The notes under the pieces were generated by a model. It did no database searches. It was not told the origin of the DNA and worked only from the letters and a program-made list of their open reading frames with translations. The position numbers and the translations under genes are program-made. Positions 28,366 through 37,882 of a stretch of 64,000 bases of DNA are shown here, piece by piece (within the stretch, counting starts at the first letter, position 1; each line of letters begins with the position of its first letter). Source of the stretch: Muribaculaceae bacterium (lineage in GTDB: Bacteria > Bacteroidota > Bacteroidia > Bacteroidales > Muribaculaceae); NCBI GenBank assembly GCA_017557425.1, contig JAFYYU010000016.1, positions 1-64,000 of the forward strand. The letters are read 5' to 3'.

Positions 28366-29763
28366 ATGCAATTTGACACCTATACATACGCGCTGTTCCT
28401 GCCTCTGGTGTTTTTCATCTACTGGGGGCTGCGCCGTCACTTGAAGTGGCAGAACCTGTTCCTGCTCGTCGCCAGTTACGTCTTTTACGGTTGGTGGGAC
28501 TGGAGGATGTTGGGCCTCATCGTGCTCACGTCGGTGTCCACGTTTGGCACGGCGCTGATGATGCGCGGCGACCGCTCGCGCCATGACCGCTCATGGGCGG
28601 CTGCCAATATCGTGCTGAACCTGGGTATCCTGGCCGTGTTCAAGTACCTGAACTTCATGCGGGACAGTTTTGTTCACCTGCTGGGACTCTTCGGGGTAAA
28701 TCCCGACTGGCCCACGCTGAACATCCTGTTGCCGGTGGGCATTTCGTTCTATACTTTCCAGGCCATCAGTTACACGATTGACGTTTACCGCAGGGATATC
28801 AAGCCCACGCGTGACATTGTCGCCTTCAGCGTGTTCATCGCCTTCTTCCCGCAGCTGGTTGCCGGTCCTATCGAGCGCGCGACCAACCTGCTGCCGCAGT
28901 TCCAGCGCAAAAAGGAATTTGACTATGATACGGCAGTCATCGGTATGCGTCAGATCCTGTGGGGTCTGGCCAAGAAGATCATCGTTGCCGACAGTGTGGG
29001 CTACTATGTGGACCAGTTGCTGTATAATCCCTACTATTATGCCGCGCCCAGCATGATTTGGGCAGGCATCCTGTTCGCCGTGCAGATCTATGCTGACTTC
29101 TCGGGTTACAGCGACATCGCCATCGGCTCGGCGAAACTGCTGAATATCAAGCTGCAGCCCAACTTCCGTTACCCGTTCTTCTCGCGCAACATGAAGGAGT
29201 TGTGGCAACGCTGGCACATCTCGCTGATGACGTGGTTCCGCCACTATGTCTATTTCCCCTTGGGCGGCTCGCGGTGCAGCAAGTGGCGCACGGCGCTGAA
29301 TGTGATGATCGTCTTTGCGCTCTCGGGCCTGTGGCATGGTGCCGACTGGACTTTTGTCATCTGGGGCACGGTCAACGGCCTGCTGCTGTTGCCCTTTGTG
29401 TTCCTGCCCCGCAAGAAATTGAGTGAGCATGCCTCGTGGCGTGAGTTGCCGCAGTGCCTGCTGACGTTCTTCCTGTTTGCGATGGTGTTTATCGCCTTCC
29501 GTGCCAACGGCATCACCCACTTGAAGGAGATCTGCGATGTGATCATTAACGGCTCGTGGCGTCTGCGCCCCGTATTCGGGCAGCCCATCTTCTACATCGT
29601 GCCGTTCTTTATCATCGAGTGGCTGGGACGCAAGCAGGAGTTCCCCTTGAAACGGCTGCCATTCCCCACTGTGGTGCGTTGGATCATCTACTGGAGCCTG
29701 TTGGCGGGCATCTCCATTGCCAGCCTGGACCGCAACATGCAGTTTATCTATTTCCAGTTCTAA
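28366..29763 (+). CDS. MBOAT-family membrane O-acyltransferase (AlgI-like)
   Basis: This 465-aa protein has about ten membrane segments. Signature regions are VGISFYTFQAISYTIDVYR, FPQLVAGPIERA, QIYADFSGYSDIAIG and SGLWHGADWTFVIWG with the catalytic His at residue 324. The family moves acyl groups across the inner membrane for attachment to exported polymers. The next gene encodes an SGNH-like partner, the usual pairing. The modified polymer is unknown. Confidence 0.93.
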   Translation: MQFDTYTYALFLPLVFFIYWGLRRHLKWQNLFLLVASYVFYGWWDWRMLGLIVLTSVSTFGTALMMRGDRSRHDRSWAAANIVLNLGILAVFKYLNFMRDSFVHLLGLFGVNPDWPTLNILLPVGISFYTFQAISYTIDVYRRDIKPTRDIVAFSVFIAFFPQLVAGPIERATNLLPQFQRKKEFDYDTAVIGMRQILWGLAKKIIVADSVGYYVDQLLYNPYYYAAPSMIWAGILFAVQIYADFSGYSDIAIGSAKLLNIKLQPNFRYPFFSRNMKELWQRWHISLMTWFRHYVYFPLGGSRCSKWRTALNVMIVFALSGLWHGADWTFVIWGTVNGLLLLPFVFLPRKKLSEHASWRELPQCLLTFFLFAMVFIAFRANGITHLKEICDVIINGSWRLRPVFGQPIFYIVPFFIIEWLGRKQEFPLKRLPFPTVVRWIIYWSLLAGISIASLDRNMQFIYFQF

Positions 29764-29767
29764 TGCT

Positions 29768-30799
29768 ATGGGTAAACAGCAGGGCATCAGGAAGTTTGTG
29801 TGTCGCTCATTGCTGGCGTTGCTGCCGGTGGCGGCATTTATAGCGCTTTACCTGGTCGTGGACCCGTTTAAGGTGGTTCATCCTTATGACGGCATCTCGA
29901 TAGAACAGGGGGACAGCCTGGAACGCATGCCCAACAAGCGGTACGTCGCCATCGAGGGCCTGAAGTTCTACAATCCCACACGCCACTACGACTCTTTCAT
30001 CTTCGGGTCATCGATTTCTTCCAATTTCACTGCCGCGGCCTGGGCTAAGCATCTGCCTGACACGGCCAGCATCTACCACTTTACCGCCGGTGCCGAGACC
30101 TTGTCGGGCATACGTGACGAACTGCGTTACCTCATCGACCACGACATTCCCGTGCGTCACGTCTTGATGATTATGGAGGAGGAGATGTTCAGCCGTCCCA
30201 AGCGTTACGAGGAAATGCCTTTTGTGCCGCACTACGACGTGTCGCCCGAAATCTCTCGGCTGCATTTCCATCGGTTGCACTTCAATGCCTTCCGCGACCC
30301 GTATATCTTCCTGTATAAACTGTGGCCGACAAAGCGTGTGGCCGACAAATTGCTTGAAGACGGCAAGATGACGACTATCCCCAGCGGGCGTGACGAACTC
30401 ATCAACGAGGACTCCAGCAGGGGGCTGGACTCCGTCATCCTGGGTAACCCCGAGCAGTACTATGGCGAGAGAGAATGGTTGGTGGAGATGGTTCCCACAC
30501 CCGACCCCAAGCCGCTTGCCATCGGCGAGGAGGCACAACAGACGCTGCGTGAGATCGCCGATATGCTCAACAGCCACCACATCGACTGTGTAATCATCGT
30601 GCCGCCCCAGTTCCGCAAGTCTGCAATGTCGCCCATCGACCACGCCGTCCTGTGTGAAATCATGGGAGAGGAAAGGGTCAACGACTTCAGCGGCGACGAC
30701 GAGCTCATCCACGACCTGTACAGCTACTACGACGGCGTGCACATCCTCACTTTCCGCTGCAGTGAACTCATCGACCGCTGCTATTCCCGCCAACAATAG
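29768..30799 (+). CDS. Membrane-anchored SGNH-like protein, partner of the MBOAT protein
   Basis: This 343-aa protein starts at 29768, 4 bases after the MBOAT stop. An N-terminal signal anchor (about 8-30) precedes a periplasmic domain with FIFGSSISSNF (GSS at 80-82) where SGNH hydrolases carry the nucleophile block, and a late YYDGVHI in the position of the catalytic Asp/His block. It probably transfers acetyl groups delivered by the MBOAT protein, like AlgJ/AlgX or DltD (inference). Confidence 0.78.
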   Translation: MGKQQGIRKFVCRSLLALLPVAAFIALYLVVDPFKVVHPYDGISIEQGDSLERMPNKRYVAIEGLKFYNPTRHYDSFIFGSSISSNFTAAAWAKHLPDTASIYHFTAGAETLSGIRDELRYLIDHDIPVRHVLMIMEEEMFSRPKRYEEMPFVPHYDVSPEISRLHFHRLHFNAFRDPYIFLYKLWPTKRVADKLLEDGKMTTIPSGRDELINEDSSRGLDSVILGNPEQYYGEREWLVEMVPTPDPKPLAIGEEAQQTLREIADMLNSHHIDCVIIVPPQFRKSAMSPIDHAVLCEIMGEERVNDFSGDDELIHDLYSYYDGVHILTFRCSELIDRCYSRQQ

Positions 30800-30813
30800 G
30801 TCAACAGAGAAAT

Positions 30814-30853
30814 AAAACAGCGAGGGCGCATCTGATGCGCCCTCGCTGTTTTT
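30814..30853. terminator. Bidirectional terminator
   Basis: AAAACAGCGAGGGCGCAT pairs with ATGCGCCCTCGCTGTTTT, a near-perfect long stem flanked by A and T tracts. It serves the acylation pair and the convergent C10 protease gene. Confidence 0.9.
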
Positions 30854-30871
30854 GTGTTGTGTAATGAATTA

Positions 30872-33800
30872 CTAGTTACCGTTGAGCAGGTAATCGATCA
30901 GTGCAGTGACATCAGCAATGTTGATTGCACCGTCAACCATGCAATCGGCGGCTGTAAGGTCAATCAGTGAGGGGTCTCCGCCGAGCAGGTAGTCAATGAG
31001 TGCGGTGACATCAGCAATGTTGACGGCACCATCCTTATTCACATCGCCACGCTGGCTGCTGGAGCCTTCCTCGGCAATCTCATCCAGGATGATCTGCAGT
31101 TGAGAAGCGTTGCTGGCAATCACATTGTTGGCATAGACCTCAAAAGCGTTGACCGTTCCATGGGCGGCTTTCACAAAGCGGCTGCCGTCGGTATTCAGGA
31201 AGAATGCGTCGTCGATGGCCAGCTGGGCAAATGAGCCCACGGTCATGTGGTAGGTGCCGCTGGTGATGGCACTGGGATTGGGCTTCACGTTCACGTTTTT
31301 AGCACTGAAGACATAGGTCTTGCCGCGCATGTCGGTGCCATTGGCGCCATCGTAGGGAGCTACAAAGTAGGGCACGTTGGCCTCAAGGGTGTTGCCTACG
31401 TAATCGGCCAAGAGTTTTGCCTCGTCGGCAGCGTCCTCTTCTTCATTGTAGTTGCAAATCCACAGACCCTTAGCGTCGTCCTTGCTGTGCATCCAGTCGA
31501 TAGCCATGCCATCGGCAGTGACACTGGTGGCGGCGAAGGGCAATACCATCGTACTCCATCCGCCCTCCTGGCCGGCATGACGGCCCTGGGTGAAGGTACG
31601 CTCGTAGCTGATGTTACTTGCCCTGAAGCGGTAGGGTGCATAGAAATCATATCCCTGCATGAGCACTACGTCTCTCAGAGCCACATTGTTCTGGATGACA
31701 TTCTTGGCCTCAAGGCCGGCGGGAACATATTTGTTGGATTTGCCTATATAGAACAATGTGTTGGGATTGTCGTTGGGAATCAACGAGGTCAGGTCAAGGT
31801 TCTCAAGACTCACGGCAGCGGCGTTCTCGGGAACACGGATGCCGTTGTAGGGTTTGTAGCCGACACGCTCGCCGTTGCCTGTCCAAACCACCATACCGGG
31901 CTGGACGGTGTAGTACTTGGAGCCACCGGGGGGCACGAGGTTAGTGGTAACCTCGTTCTCGTTACGGCCGTAGATATTGAGCGCATAGCGTGAACCGAAG
32001 GCAAGGTTGTCAAACTCGAAATAGAACGTCTGCGTCTCACCTGCAGGGATGACCACGTTTTGGCTCAGGTAGGTCACCATCGAGCCGTGGTTGTTCTCGT
32101 CAACGATGAACAGCGGGGCCAGAAGATAGCGGTTGTATTCGCCCTCGGTGTTGTGGTTGGTGACATCGACCTTGAACTTGATATGGCTGTCATAGATGAC
32201 CATGTTCTCATCGGCATTCAGGGCATTGATGTCGACGGTCAGGTTCATGGGATAGACTACCGAGCCAGCTATGTTCACACTGCCCGTGCCAGGGATTGCG
32301 GCACTCCAGTCGTTGTCGTAGGTGGACAGGTAGGCGCTCTTGGTGCCGGCGTTCTGCGGTGTGAAGTTAAAGGTCACCACTTTGGTGCCGCCAGCAGGTA
32401 TTTCGGCCTCGACAACTGAGGTGTACTGGCTGTACTCGTCCAACTGCTCGTTGCTGACATACAGGTAAAGTTTGCCGCTGTATCGGTCGGCGCTGTTGTT
32501 TTTCACCGTCACGTGGCATTGTTCTGCGGTTCCTACCTTCTCGCCGCCAGTGAACTCGAAATTGGTGGATTGCAGATCCATGACAGGATGGTCGGTCATC
32601 GTAATCCATTCGCCGTTGATGGTGGCTTCGATATAGTAGCGGTCGCTTTCAATCATGGGTTTCCACTCATTGGAGGCCTGAACGCTGCTAACGGGCACAA
32701 TCTTATAAGTGCCGTTGGGGAGGTTTTTGCCGAAGGGGTAGGTCGTTGAACTCTGGGAATCGGGCCAACTGTCGGTAACGGAGATGTAGCTGGAGCCATA
32801 ATAGGTCTGGGCAATCATCTCGATGAAGTTGTCGTTGCTGTCATACAGGGCAATACCGCGCAGGTACCTGGTGCCGTCGTCGATGTGGTCCTCGGCAGTC
32901 ACCTTGATGTAGCGGCGCTTGGTCAGTTTGAAGTAGCCGTCCTCGCTGCGCTCAAAGGTGCGCGATCCCGTATAGTACATGTTCCAGACCGTGAGTCGAT
33001 GGTCAACTTCAGTGGGTTGGCCACTGTAGCCAGGTTGGATGCCGATGATGGCAGTCTGGTCAATATTGTAACCTTCGGCGCTGGTTACCGAGGCAACGCC
33101 TCCGCCGGCATAGGGGTTGAGCACCGACAGGACGAAGAAGCCGTCTCCCAGGCCGCCCCAGCCCCAGTTGATGTGGTAGTAGTCGCCGTAGGCATAGCCG
33201 TCGCACACGAAGGAGTGTCCGCCACCTGTGCCCGAGCGTCCGTTATAGATGACGGGCCGTCCTGCCACCAGTTCCTGGTAAATCAGCTCTTCCCAGTCGG
33301 CTTGATCATAGTCGCTGCGGTAAACGAGCTTAGCGTCATAGTTGAAGTAATCGTTCAACGCTGTGGGGATATAGGGATCGCTGGTGCTGGAAGCGTTGAC
33401 GCCGTAATTCATGTGGGCTGCACAACCGGCATAGAGCATGAGCCAGGCGACGGCGTCTTTCTCGGCCGGGGTCTCGGCACCGGTGTAGTTGTCCTTCATA
33501 TTGTCCCAATCGAACAGGATGGGCTCCAGCGGATCGGTATCAACGATGTAGTACTCTTCATTATAGTAATAGGTCATCTCATAGGATGGGATGGTCTTGG
33601 TGCAATACAAGGGGTACTTGTAATAGTTCATGATCTGAGCCATCGAAGTGGCCACACAACCCGTGTAGGCATACTCGCCGATGGTGTCACCGTTCTCATC
33701 AATCTCCATGAACTCGGGGCAGTGATTCCAGTAGGGAGCACCCTGGTCCCAATGGCTGGTAATCATCGGCGAAATGCTGTTTCGGGTGGGGTGTGGTGTC

Positions 33801-34198
33801 GTGAGATTATCCTCGGTGATGCCCAAATAATCGAGTGAGGCAATCTGCTCGGCATAGCTGTCGAGCCATGCCTGCATGTTGGCAGGCACATTGTTCGGGT
33901 CAAAGCTGCCATGGTCGATATAGCCAAGGACGGGGATTGTGCGGTCATCGCCAGAAACAATCACGTAGCCTTGGTTGCCAATGGTGTTGAAAATGTAATA
34001 ATTGGCTTGGCTTGATACGGTTTGGCCATTGGCCGTTTTTTTCAAGGCACAACTCGCAGGGGTGGCCTTCAGGCTCACGCCAGAGCGAAGTTGCTGCATG
34101 AAGTGGCTGGCTTCCTGATGGGCCTTCTCGGGTGTTACAGGGGCAGCAACCACTGTGCTAGCAAGCAATAATGCTGCTAGTAGAGTTAAATGTCTCAT
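30872..34198 (-). CDS. C10 family cysteine protease (streptopain/interpain-like) with dockerin-like repeats
   Basis: This 1108-aa secreted protease has a signal peptide (1-18), a Spi-type inhibitory propeptide (about 20-130) and a C10 catalytic domain. C181 lies in YTGCVATSMAQIM and H328 in GGGHSFVCDGY, with HINWGWGG downstream. Long Ig-like beta domains follow. Two dockerin-like repeats sit at the extreme C-terminus (RGDVNKDGAVNIADVTALID and MVDGAINIADVTALIDYLL). SpeB-like enzymes degrade host or dietary proteins. The C-terminal repeats occupy the place where other Bacteroidetes carry a sorting domain. Confidence 0.93.
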   Translation of the reverse strand: MRHLTLLAALLLASTVVAAPVTPEKAHQEASHFMQQLRSGVSLKATPASCALKKTANGQTVSSQANYYIFNTIGNQGYVIVSGDDRTIPVLGYIDHGSFDPNNVPANMQAWLDSYAEQIASLDYLGITEDNLTTPHPTRNSISPMITSHWDQGAPYWNHCPEFMEIDENGDTIGEYAYTGCVATSMAQIMNYYKYPLYCTKTIPSYEMTYYYNEEYYIVDTDPLEPILFDWDNMKDNYTGAETPAEKDAVAWLMLYAGCAAHMNYGVNASSTSDPYIPTALNDYFNYDAKLVYRSDYDQADWEELIYQELVAGRPVIYNGRSGTGGGHSFVCDGYAYGDYYHINWGWGGLGDGFFVLSVLNPYAGGGVASVTSAEGYNIDQTAIIGIQPGYSGQPTEVDHRLTVWNMYYTGSRTFERSEDGYFKLTKRRYIKVTAEDHIDDGTRYLRGIALYDSNDNFIEMIAQTYYGSSYISVTDSWPDSQSSTTYPFGKNLPNGTYKIVPVSSVQASNEWKPMIESDRYYIEATINGEWITMTDHPVMDLQSTNFEFTGGEKVGTAEQCHVTVKNNSADRYSGKLYLYVSNEQLDEYSQYTSVVEAEIPAGGTKVVTFNFTPQNAGTKSAYLSTYDNDWSAAIPGTGSVNIAGSVVYPMNLTVDINALNADENMVIYDSHIKFKVDVTNHNTEGEYNRYLLAPLFIVDENNHGSMVTYLSQNVVIPAGETQTFYFEFDNLAFGSRYALNIYGRNENEVTTNLVPPGGSKYYTVQPGMVVWTGNGERVGYKPYNGIRVPENAAAVSLENLDLTSLIPNDNPNTLFYIGKSNKYVPAGLEAKNVIQNNVALRDVVLMQGYDFYAPYRFRASNISYERTFTQGRHAGQEGGWSTMVLPFAATSVTADGMAIDWMHSKDDAKGLWICNYNEEEDAADEAKLLADYVGNTLEANVPYFVAPYDGANGTDMRGKTYVFSAKNVNVKPNPSAITSGTYHMTVGSFAQLAIDDAFFLNTDGSRFVKAAHGTVNAFEVYANNVIASNASQLQIILDEIAEEGSSSQRGDVNKDGAVNIADVTALIDYLLGGDPSLIDLTAADCMVDGAINIADVTALIDYLLNGN

Positions 34199-34393
34199 CT
34201 TTAAGTGTTTATTTGTTAATTGGTAGTTGGTATGATGTGATTAAATGATGCTTTAAGGTAAACCAGAGGATAACGAAAAGCGTGCAAAAATATGAATATT
34301 TTTAAAAATATACAATTTTAGGCACGAAAAACAATGCTTCGTGCCTAAAAAATATTGTTTTGTTAGTAAAACAGCGTGAAAAGCTAAATTGTT

Positions 34394-35338
34394 TTATTTC
34401 GCATCGGCCTCCTTAATGCCTTCTTGTTCAGCGGCTGCCTGTTCGGTAGCGTTTTTCTTGTTGTGGACACGCACTTTGAGCTCATCGAAACCGAAGCCGT
34501 ACACGCCGTTGACGTTGCTCTGGGTGATGATGGCCTCGCGGTCGGTCTCCTTGATGATGCGGAAGATGTGCACGCTCTCGTGCTTGCGGCACATGACCAT
34601 GAGAATCTTGACGTCGGTCTTGGTGTACCAGCCGGTACCTTCAAGAACGGTGCACCCGCGGTGTGCCTCCTGGATGATGTTGTCGGCAATCTCCTGCCAC
34701 TTCTTGCTGATGATCTGGAACTGGACGCTTTGTCGTGTGTTGTTGATGACACGGTCGGCAGCCACCGAATAGATGACCATGAAAATAAGACCGTACACAA
34801 TCTTGTCGATGGAGTGGAAAAGCAGCCATGACGAGCAAATGATCAAGACGTCACAGTACATCATCGTGCGACCGAAGGAGACGGTGCTGTACTTGGCCAC
34901 CATTGCTGCGATGATGTCGGTGCCGCCGGTGCTGCCATTGTGGGTGAAGACGGTGCCCAGGCCCAAGCCGCACAACACCGCACCCAGGATGACGTTCATG
35001 AACGTCTGTTGCTCGACAATCGGGGTGGGGAACATGGGTTGCAGTACACCGATGAAGATGGTGGAAATCGTCGCTCCGATGATGGTGCGCAGCACGAACT
35101 GCTTGCCCACACTGCGGAATGCGATAGCCAGCAGGATAATGTTGATGACATAGTAGGTCACAGCCACGTTCCATCCCACGGCAAAGTGGATCAACGATGA
35201 TAGACCCGTCACGCTTCCGATCACAATCTTCTCGGGGAGGATGAACGCGGTGAAACCGAAGGCATAGCAGAACAGGCCCAATGTGATCATCACATAGTCC
35301 TTCGCCGTATTAAGTATCTTTCTTGTTTTTTCTGTCAT
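34394..35338 (-). CDS. YitT family membrane protein
   Basis: This is a 314-aa protein. I start at 35338 (MTEKTRKILNTAKDYVMITLG), the usual family N-terminus. Five to six membrane helices (ITLGLFCYAFGFTAFILP, TGLSSLIHF, GSTGGTDIIAA) are followed by a C-terminal cytosolic DUF2179 domain (VLEGTGWYTKTDVKILMVMC). Function is unknown. The C-terminus ends in an Ala/Glu-rich tail. Confidence 0.9.
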   Translation of the reverse strand: MTEKTRKILNTAKDYVMITLGLFCYAFGFTAFILPEKIVIGSVTGLSSLIHFAVGWNVAVTYYVINIILLAIAFRSVGKQFVLRTIIGATISTIFIGVLQPMFPTPIVEQQTFMNVILGAVLCGLGLGTVFTHNGSTGGTDIIAAMVAKYSTVSFGRTMMYCDVLIICSSWLLFHSIDKIVYGLIFMVIYSVAADRVINNTRQSVQFQIISKKWQEIADNIIQEAHRGCTVLEGTGWYTKTDVKILMVMCRKHESVHIFRIIKETDREAIITQSNVNGVYGFGFDELKVRVHNKKNATEQAAAEQEGIKEADAK

Positions 35339-35365
35339 GTCGTGTTTGTCAAATAGATTATGCCG

Positions 35366-35373
35366 CAAAATTA
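35366..35373 (-). promoter_or_regulatory. Promoter -7 box of the YitT gene
   Basis: TAATTTTG on the minus strand, 27 bases before the ATG at 35338. Confidence 0.55.
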
Positions 35374-35503
35374 CTTCTTTTTTCACTATCCCCGTTGTTT
35401 TTGTCAGATTAATGATGCACGGGTGTGGAAAATATTGTACCTTTAGCGTGCCTTTTTAGATTTGGGCCAATAACTAAAGACTAACAACTAAAAACGGAAT
35501 AAT

Positions 35504-35845
35504 ATGATTACAAGACTCCTTATCTCGGCACTTGCAGTACTCATCACCTCGCTAACGCTCGATGGCGTGTCGGTGGACCCCTGGTGGTGGGCAGTGATTA
35601 TCGCTATCGTGCTCGGTTTAATCAACTCGTGGATCCGTCCGCTGGTCAAGCTGTTCGCTCTACCCATCAATATCTTGACGCTGGGCTTGTTCACCTTTGT
35701 CATCAATGCCCTGATGGTGATGCTGTGCTCATGGCTGGTCGGTCCGCACTTCCTGGTGCAGAACATCTGGTGGGCTATGGCATTCAGTGTAGTGCTCACG
35801 CTGGTGAGCTGGTTGCTGCACCTGTTCTTCCCGTCAAAGAATTAG
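35504..35845 (+). CDS. Phage holin family-like membrane protein (PF04020 type)
   Basis: This 113-aa protein has four hydrophobic helices. The pattern WWWAVIIAIVLGLINSWIRP, then LPINILTLGLFTFVINALM matches the widespread small membrane family named after a phage holin. No phage genes adjoin, so it is a chromosomal envelope protein of unknown role. The leader is an ACTAA repeat tract. Confidence 0.85.
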   Translation: MITRLLISALAVLITSLTLDGVSVDPWWWAVIIAIVLGLINSWIRPLVKLFALPINILTLGLFTFVINALMVMLCSWLVGPHFLVQNIWWAMAFSVVLTLVSWLLHLFFPSKN

Positions 35846-35884
35846 GCTGTTCGGCTCTTGAGAATCACCTAAAGCCTAAAACCT

Positions 35885-36514
35885 TTATTCGTCCTCGAAC
35901 TTGATGGCGCCACGGCTCGTGCTCTCGATGCGGCGGTTGCGCCAGCAACGGCGGCACAGTGACACGTACTTGTCGTCGCCGCCGATTTCGACCTGGCTGC
36001 CTTCGGTAACGATATTGCCGGTACTGTCGATACGTGCGTTGATGATGGTCTTGCGGCCGCAGGAACAGGTGGACTTGATTTCCTCGATGGTATCGGCCAG
36101 CTCAAACAGGCGTCTGGAGCCTTCAAACATATGGGACTGGAAGTCGGTCCTGAGGCCGTAGCACACCACGTTCACGCCGTAGTCATCGACAATGCGTGCC
36201 AGCTGGTCAATCTGTGAGGCCGAGAGGAACTGCACTTCGTCGATGAGGATCCAGTCCTTGACCACCAGCGTTTTCTCGAACATCTCCTTGAGCATCTCAT
36301 ACAGGTCGCTCTCGGGGTATATCCACGAGCACTTGCGCTCGATGCCGATGCGTGAGCGTATCACGTTGTCCTTCTCGCGGTCGTCGATGATGGGCTTCAT
36401 GCACAGGTACTGCATGCCGCGCTCCTCAAAGTTGTAGGCCTGGGTGAGCAGCATGGCCGTCTTGGCCGAGCCCATTGTGCCGTACTTGAAATATAATTTT
36501 CCAACTCCGTTCAT
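35885..36514 (-). CDS. tdk: Thymidine kinase
   Basis: This 209-aa type II thymidine kinase phosphorylates thymidine for dTTP salvage. The P-loop is YGTMGSAKTAMLL, the Walker B/DEVQ motif is ILIDEVQFL, and the lasso region is CYGLRTDF. Zinc-binding cysteines occur in CSCGRKT and CRRCW. Confidence 0.95.
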   Translation of the reverse strand: MNGVGKLYFKYGTMGSAKTAMLLTQAYNFEERGMQYLCMKPIIDDREKDNVIRSRIGIERKCSWIYPESDLYEMLKEMFEKTLVVKDWILIDEVQFLSASQIDQLARIVDDYGVNVVCYGLRTDFQSHMFEGSRRLFELADTIEEIKSTCSCGRKTIINARIDSTGNIVTEGSQVEIGGDDKYVSLCRRCWRNRRIESTSRGAIKFEDE

Positions 36515-36585
36515 GTCTGTTGTCGGGTAAAGAGCTAATTGTTAGGTTTATGCGGTCTTGGCGCCGTTAGCGGAAAGGCCGACAA

Positions 36586-36593
36586 CAAAGTTA
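36586..36593 (-). promoter_or_regulatory. Promoter -7 box of tdk
   Basis: TAACTTTG on the minus strand, 71 bases upstream of the tdk start codon. Confidence 0.5.
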
Positions 36594-36717
36594 CAGTTTT
36601 CCCGTCACACCGCCACAAGATTTCTTCCAAAAAAGTTATTAACACCGCAAATTCTCCCGTAAATGAACAATAACACAATTTAAGGATATTTCGTGCGAGG
36701 ATTTCGTGCAAATGGTG

Positions 36718-36725
36718 TAAATTTG
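36718..36725 (+). promoter_or_regulatory. Promoter -7 box of the DUF4491-trmD cluster
   Basis: TAAATTTG, about 60 bases upstream of the ATG at 36786. Confidence 0.55.
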
Positions 36726-36785
36726 CAGGACTTTTTCGGGGCAGGTCCGTGAGGGACTCCCGACGTGCGGTAAAATCATTATAAA

Positions 36786-37142
36786 ATGATAGACTTTCTA
36801 ACGACATATCACTTGCAGGGCTTGCTGTTGGGGCTGTGCTCTTTCCTTATCATTGGTATTTTCCATCCCATTGTCATCAAGGGAGAGTACCGCTACGGGC
36901 AACGGTTCAAGTGGTTTTTCCTGTTGGTAGGTATCGCGCTGTGCGTCGGCTCGCTGTCGGTGAAAAGTATGTGGCTCTCGGCGCTGCTTGGTGTGGGGGC
37001 GTTCTCGAACTTTTGGGGTATCAAAGAGATGGGAGAGCAGCAGGAGCGCGTGCGCAAAGGCTGGTTTCCCCGCAACCCCCGCCGCACCTACTACTGGGAC
37101 GACAAGGACCAGGATAGCAACGTTAATCCCACTGAAGACTAA
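36786..37142 (+). CDS. DUF4491 membrane protein
   Basis: This 118-aa protein has three hydrophobic helices and the LCSFLIIGIFHPIVIKGEYRYG signature of DUF4491, which is found mainly in Bacteroidetes. Function is unknown. It lies 18 bases before trmD. Confidence 0.85.
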   Translation: MIDFLTTYHLQGLLLGLCSFLIIGIFHPIVIKGEYRYGQRFKWFFLLVGIALCVGSLSVKSMWLSALLGVGAFSNFWGIKEMGEQQERVRKGWFPRNPRRTYYWDDKDQDSNVNPTED

Positions 37143-37160
37143 CAACTAAAGACTGAAACG

Positions 37161-37838
37161 ATGCGAATAGATATACTCACTGTGATGCCTGACGCGCTCG
37201 AGTCGCCGTTGCACACCTCGATCCTGCAAAGGGCCCAGGACAAGGGCCTGGTGGAGATACATGTGCACAACCTGCGGGACTGGAGCCTGCGCAAGCACCG
37301 CAAGGTGGATGACTACCCTTTTGGCGGCGAGGCCGGCATGGTGATGCAGATCGAGCCCGTGTGGCGCTGCATGCAGGAGCTGAAGAGCCAGCGCGACTAT
37401 GATGAGATCATCTTTACCTCGCCTGACGGCGAGCAACTGGATCAACCCATGGCCAACGCCCTGTCGCTCAAGGAGAACATCATGATTCTGTGCGGCCATT
37501 ACAAGGGTGTGGACTACCGCATACGCGAGCACCTAATCACCAAGGAAATCACCATCGGTGACTATGTGCTCACTGGCGGCGAATTGCCTGCGGCCGTCAT
37601 TGCCGATGCCGTCGTGCGCCTGCTGCCCGGTGCCATCGGTGACGAGCAGAGCGCCCTGAGCGACTCGTTCCAGGATGGCCTGATCGAGGCGCCCGTCTAT
37701 ACTCGTCCCGAGGTGTTCAACGGCTGGCATGTGCCCGAGATACTGCTCAGCGGCCATCAGGCCAAAATTGCCGAGTGGAAAATGCAGCAGTCGCTGGAAC
37801 GTACCCGACGCCTGCGTCCCAACCTGCTGAAAGAATAA
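37161..37838 (+). CDS. trmD: tRNA (guanine-37-N1)-methyltransferase TrmD
   Basis: This 225-aa SPOUT-fold enzyme methylates G37 next to the anticodon, which prevents frameshifting. Knot motifs are [25 protein letters not shown] and [14 protein letters not shown]. The leader contains ACTAA repeats. Confidence 0.96.
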   Translation: MRIDILTVMPDALESPLHTSILQRAQDKGLVEIHVHNLRDWSLRKHRKVDDYPFGGEAGMVMQIEPVWRCMQELKSQRDYDEIIFTSPDGEQLDQPMANALSLKENIMILCGHYKGVDYRIREHLITKEITIGDYVLTGGELPAAVIADAVVRLLPGAIGDEQSALSDSFQDGLIEAPVYTRPEVFNGWHVPEILLSGHQAKIAEWKMQQSLERTRRLRPNLLKE

Positions 37839-37882
37839 CCCCTATTCACTAATCGCTAATCACTAATCACTAATCAAAAATA

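Noticed and set aside
35504-35845. Prophage holin
   Set aside because: The family name is misleading; the gene is surrounded by tdk and yitT with no lysis or structural phage genes.
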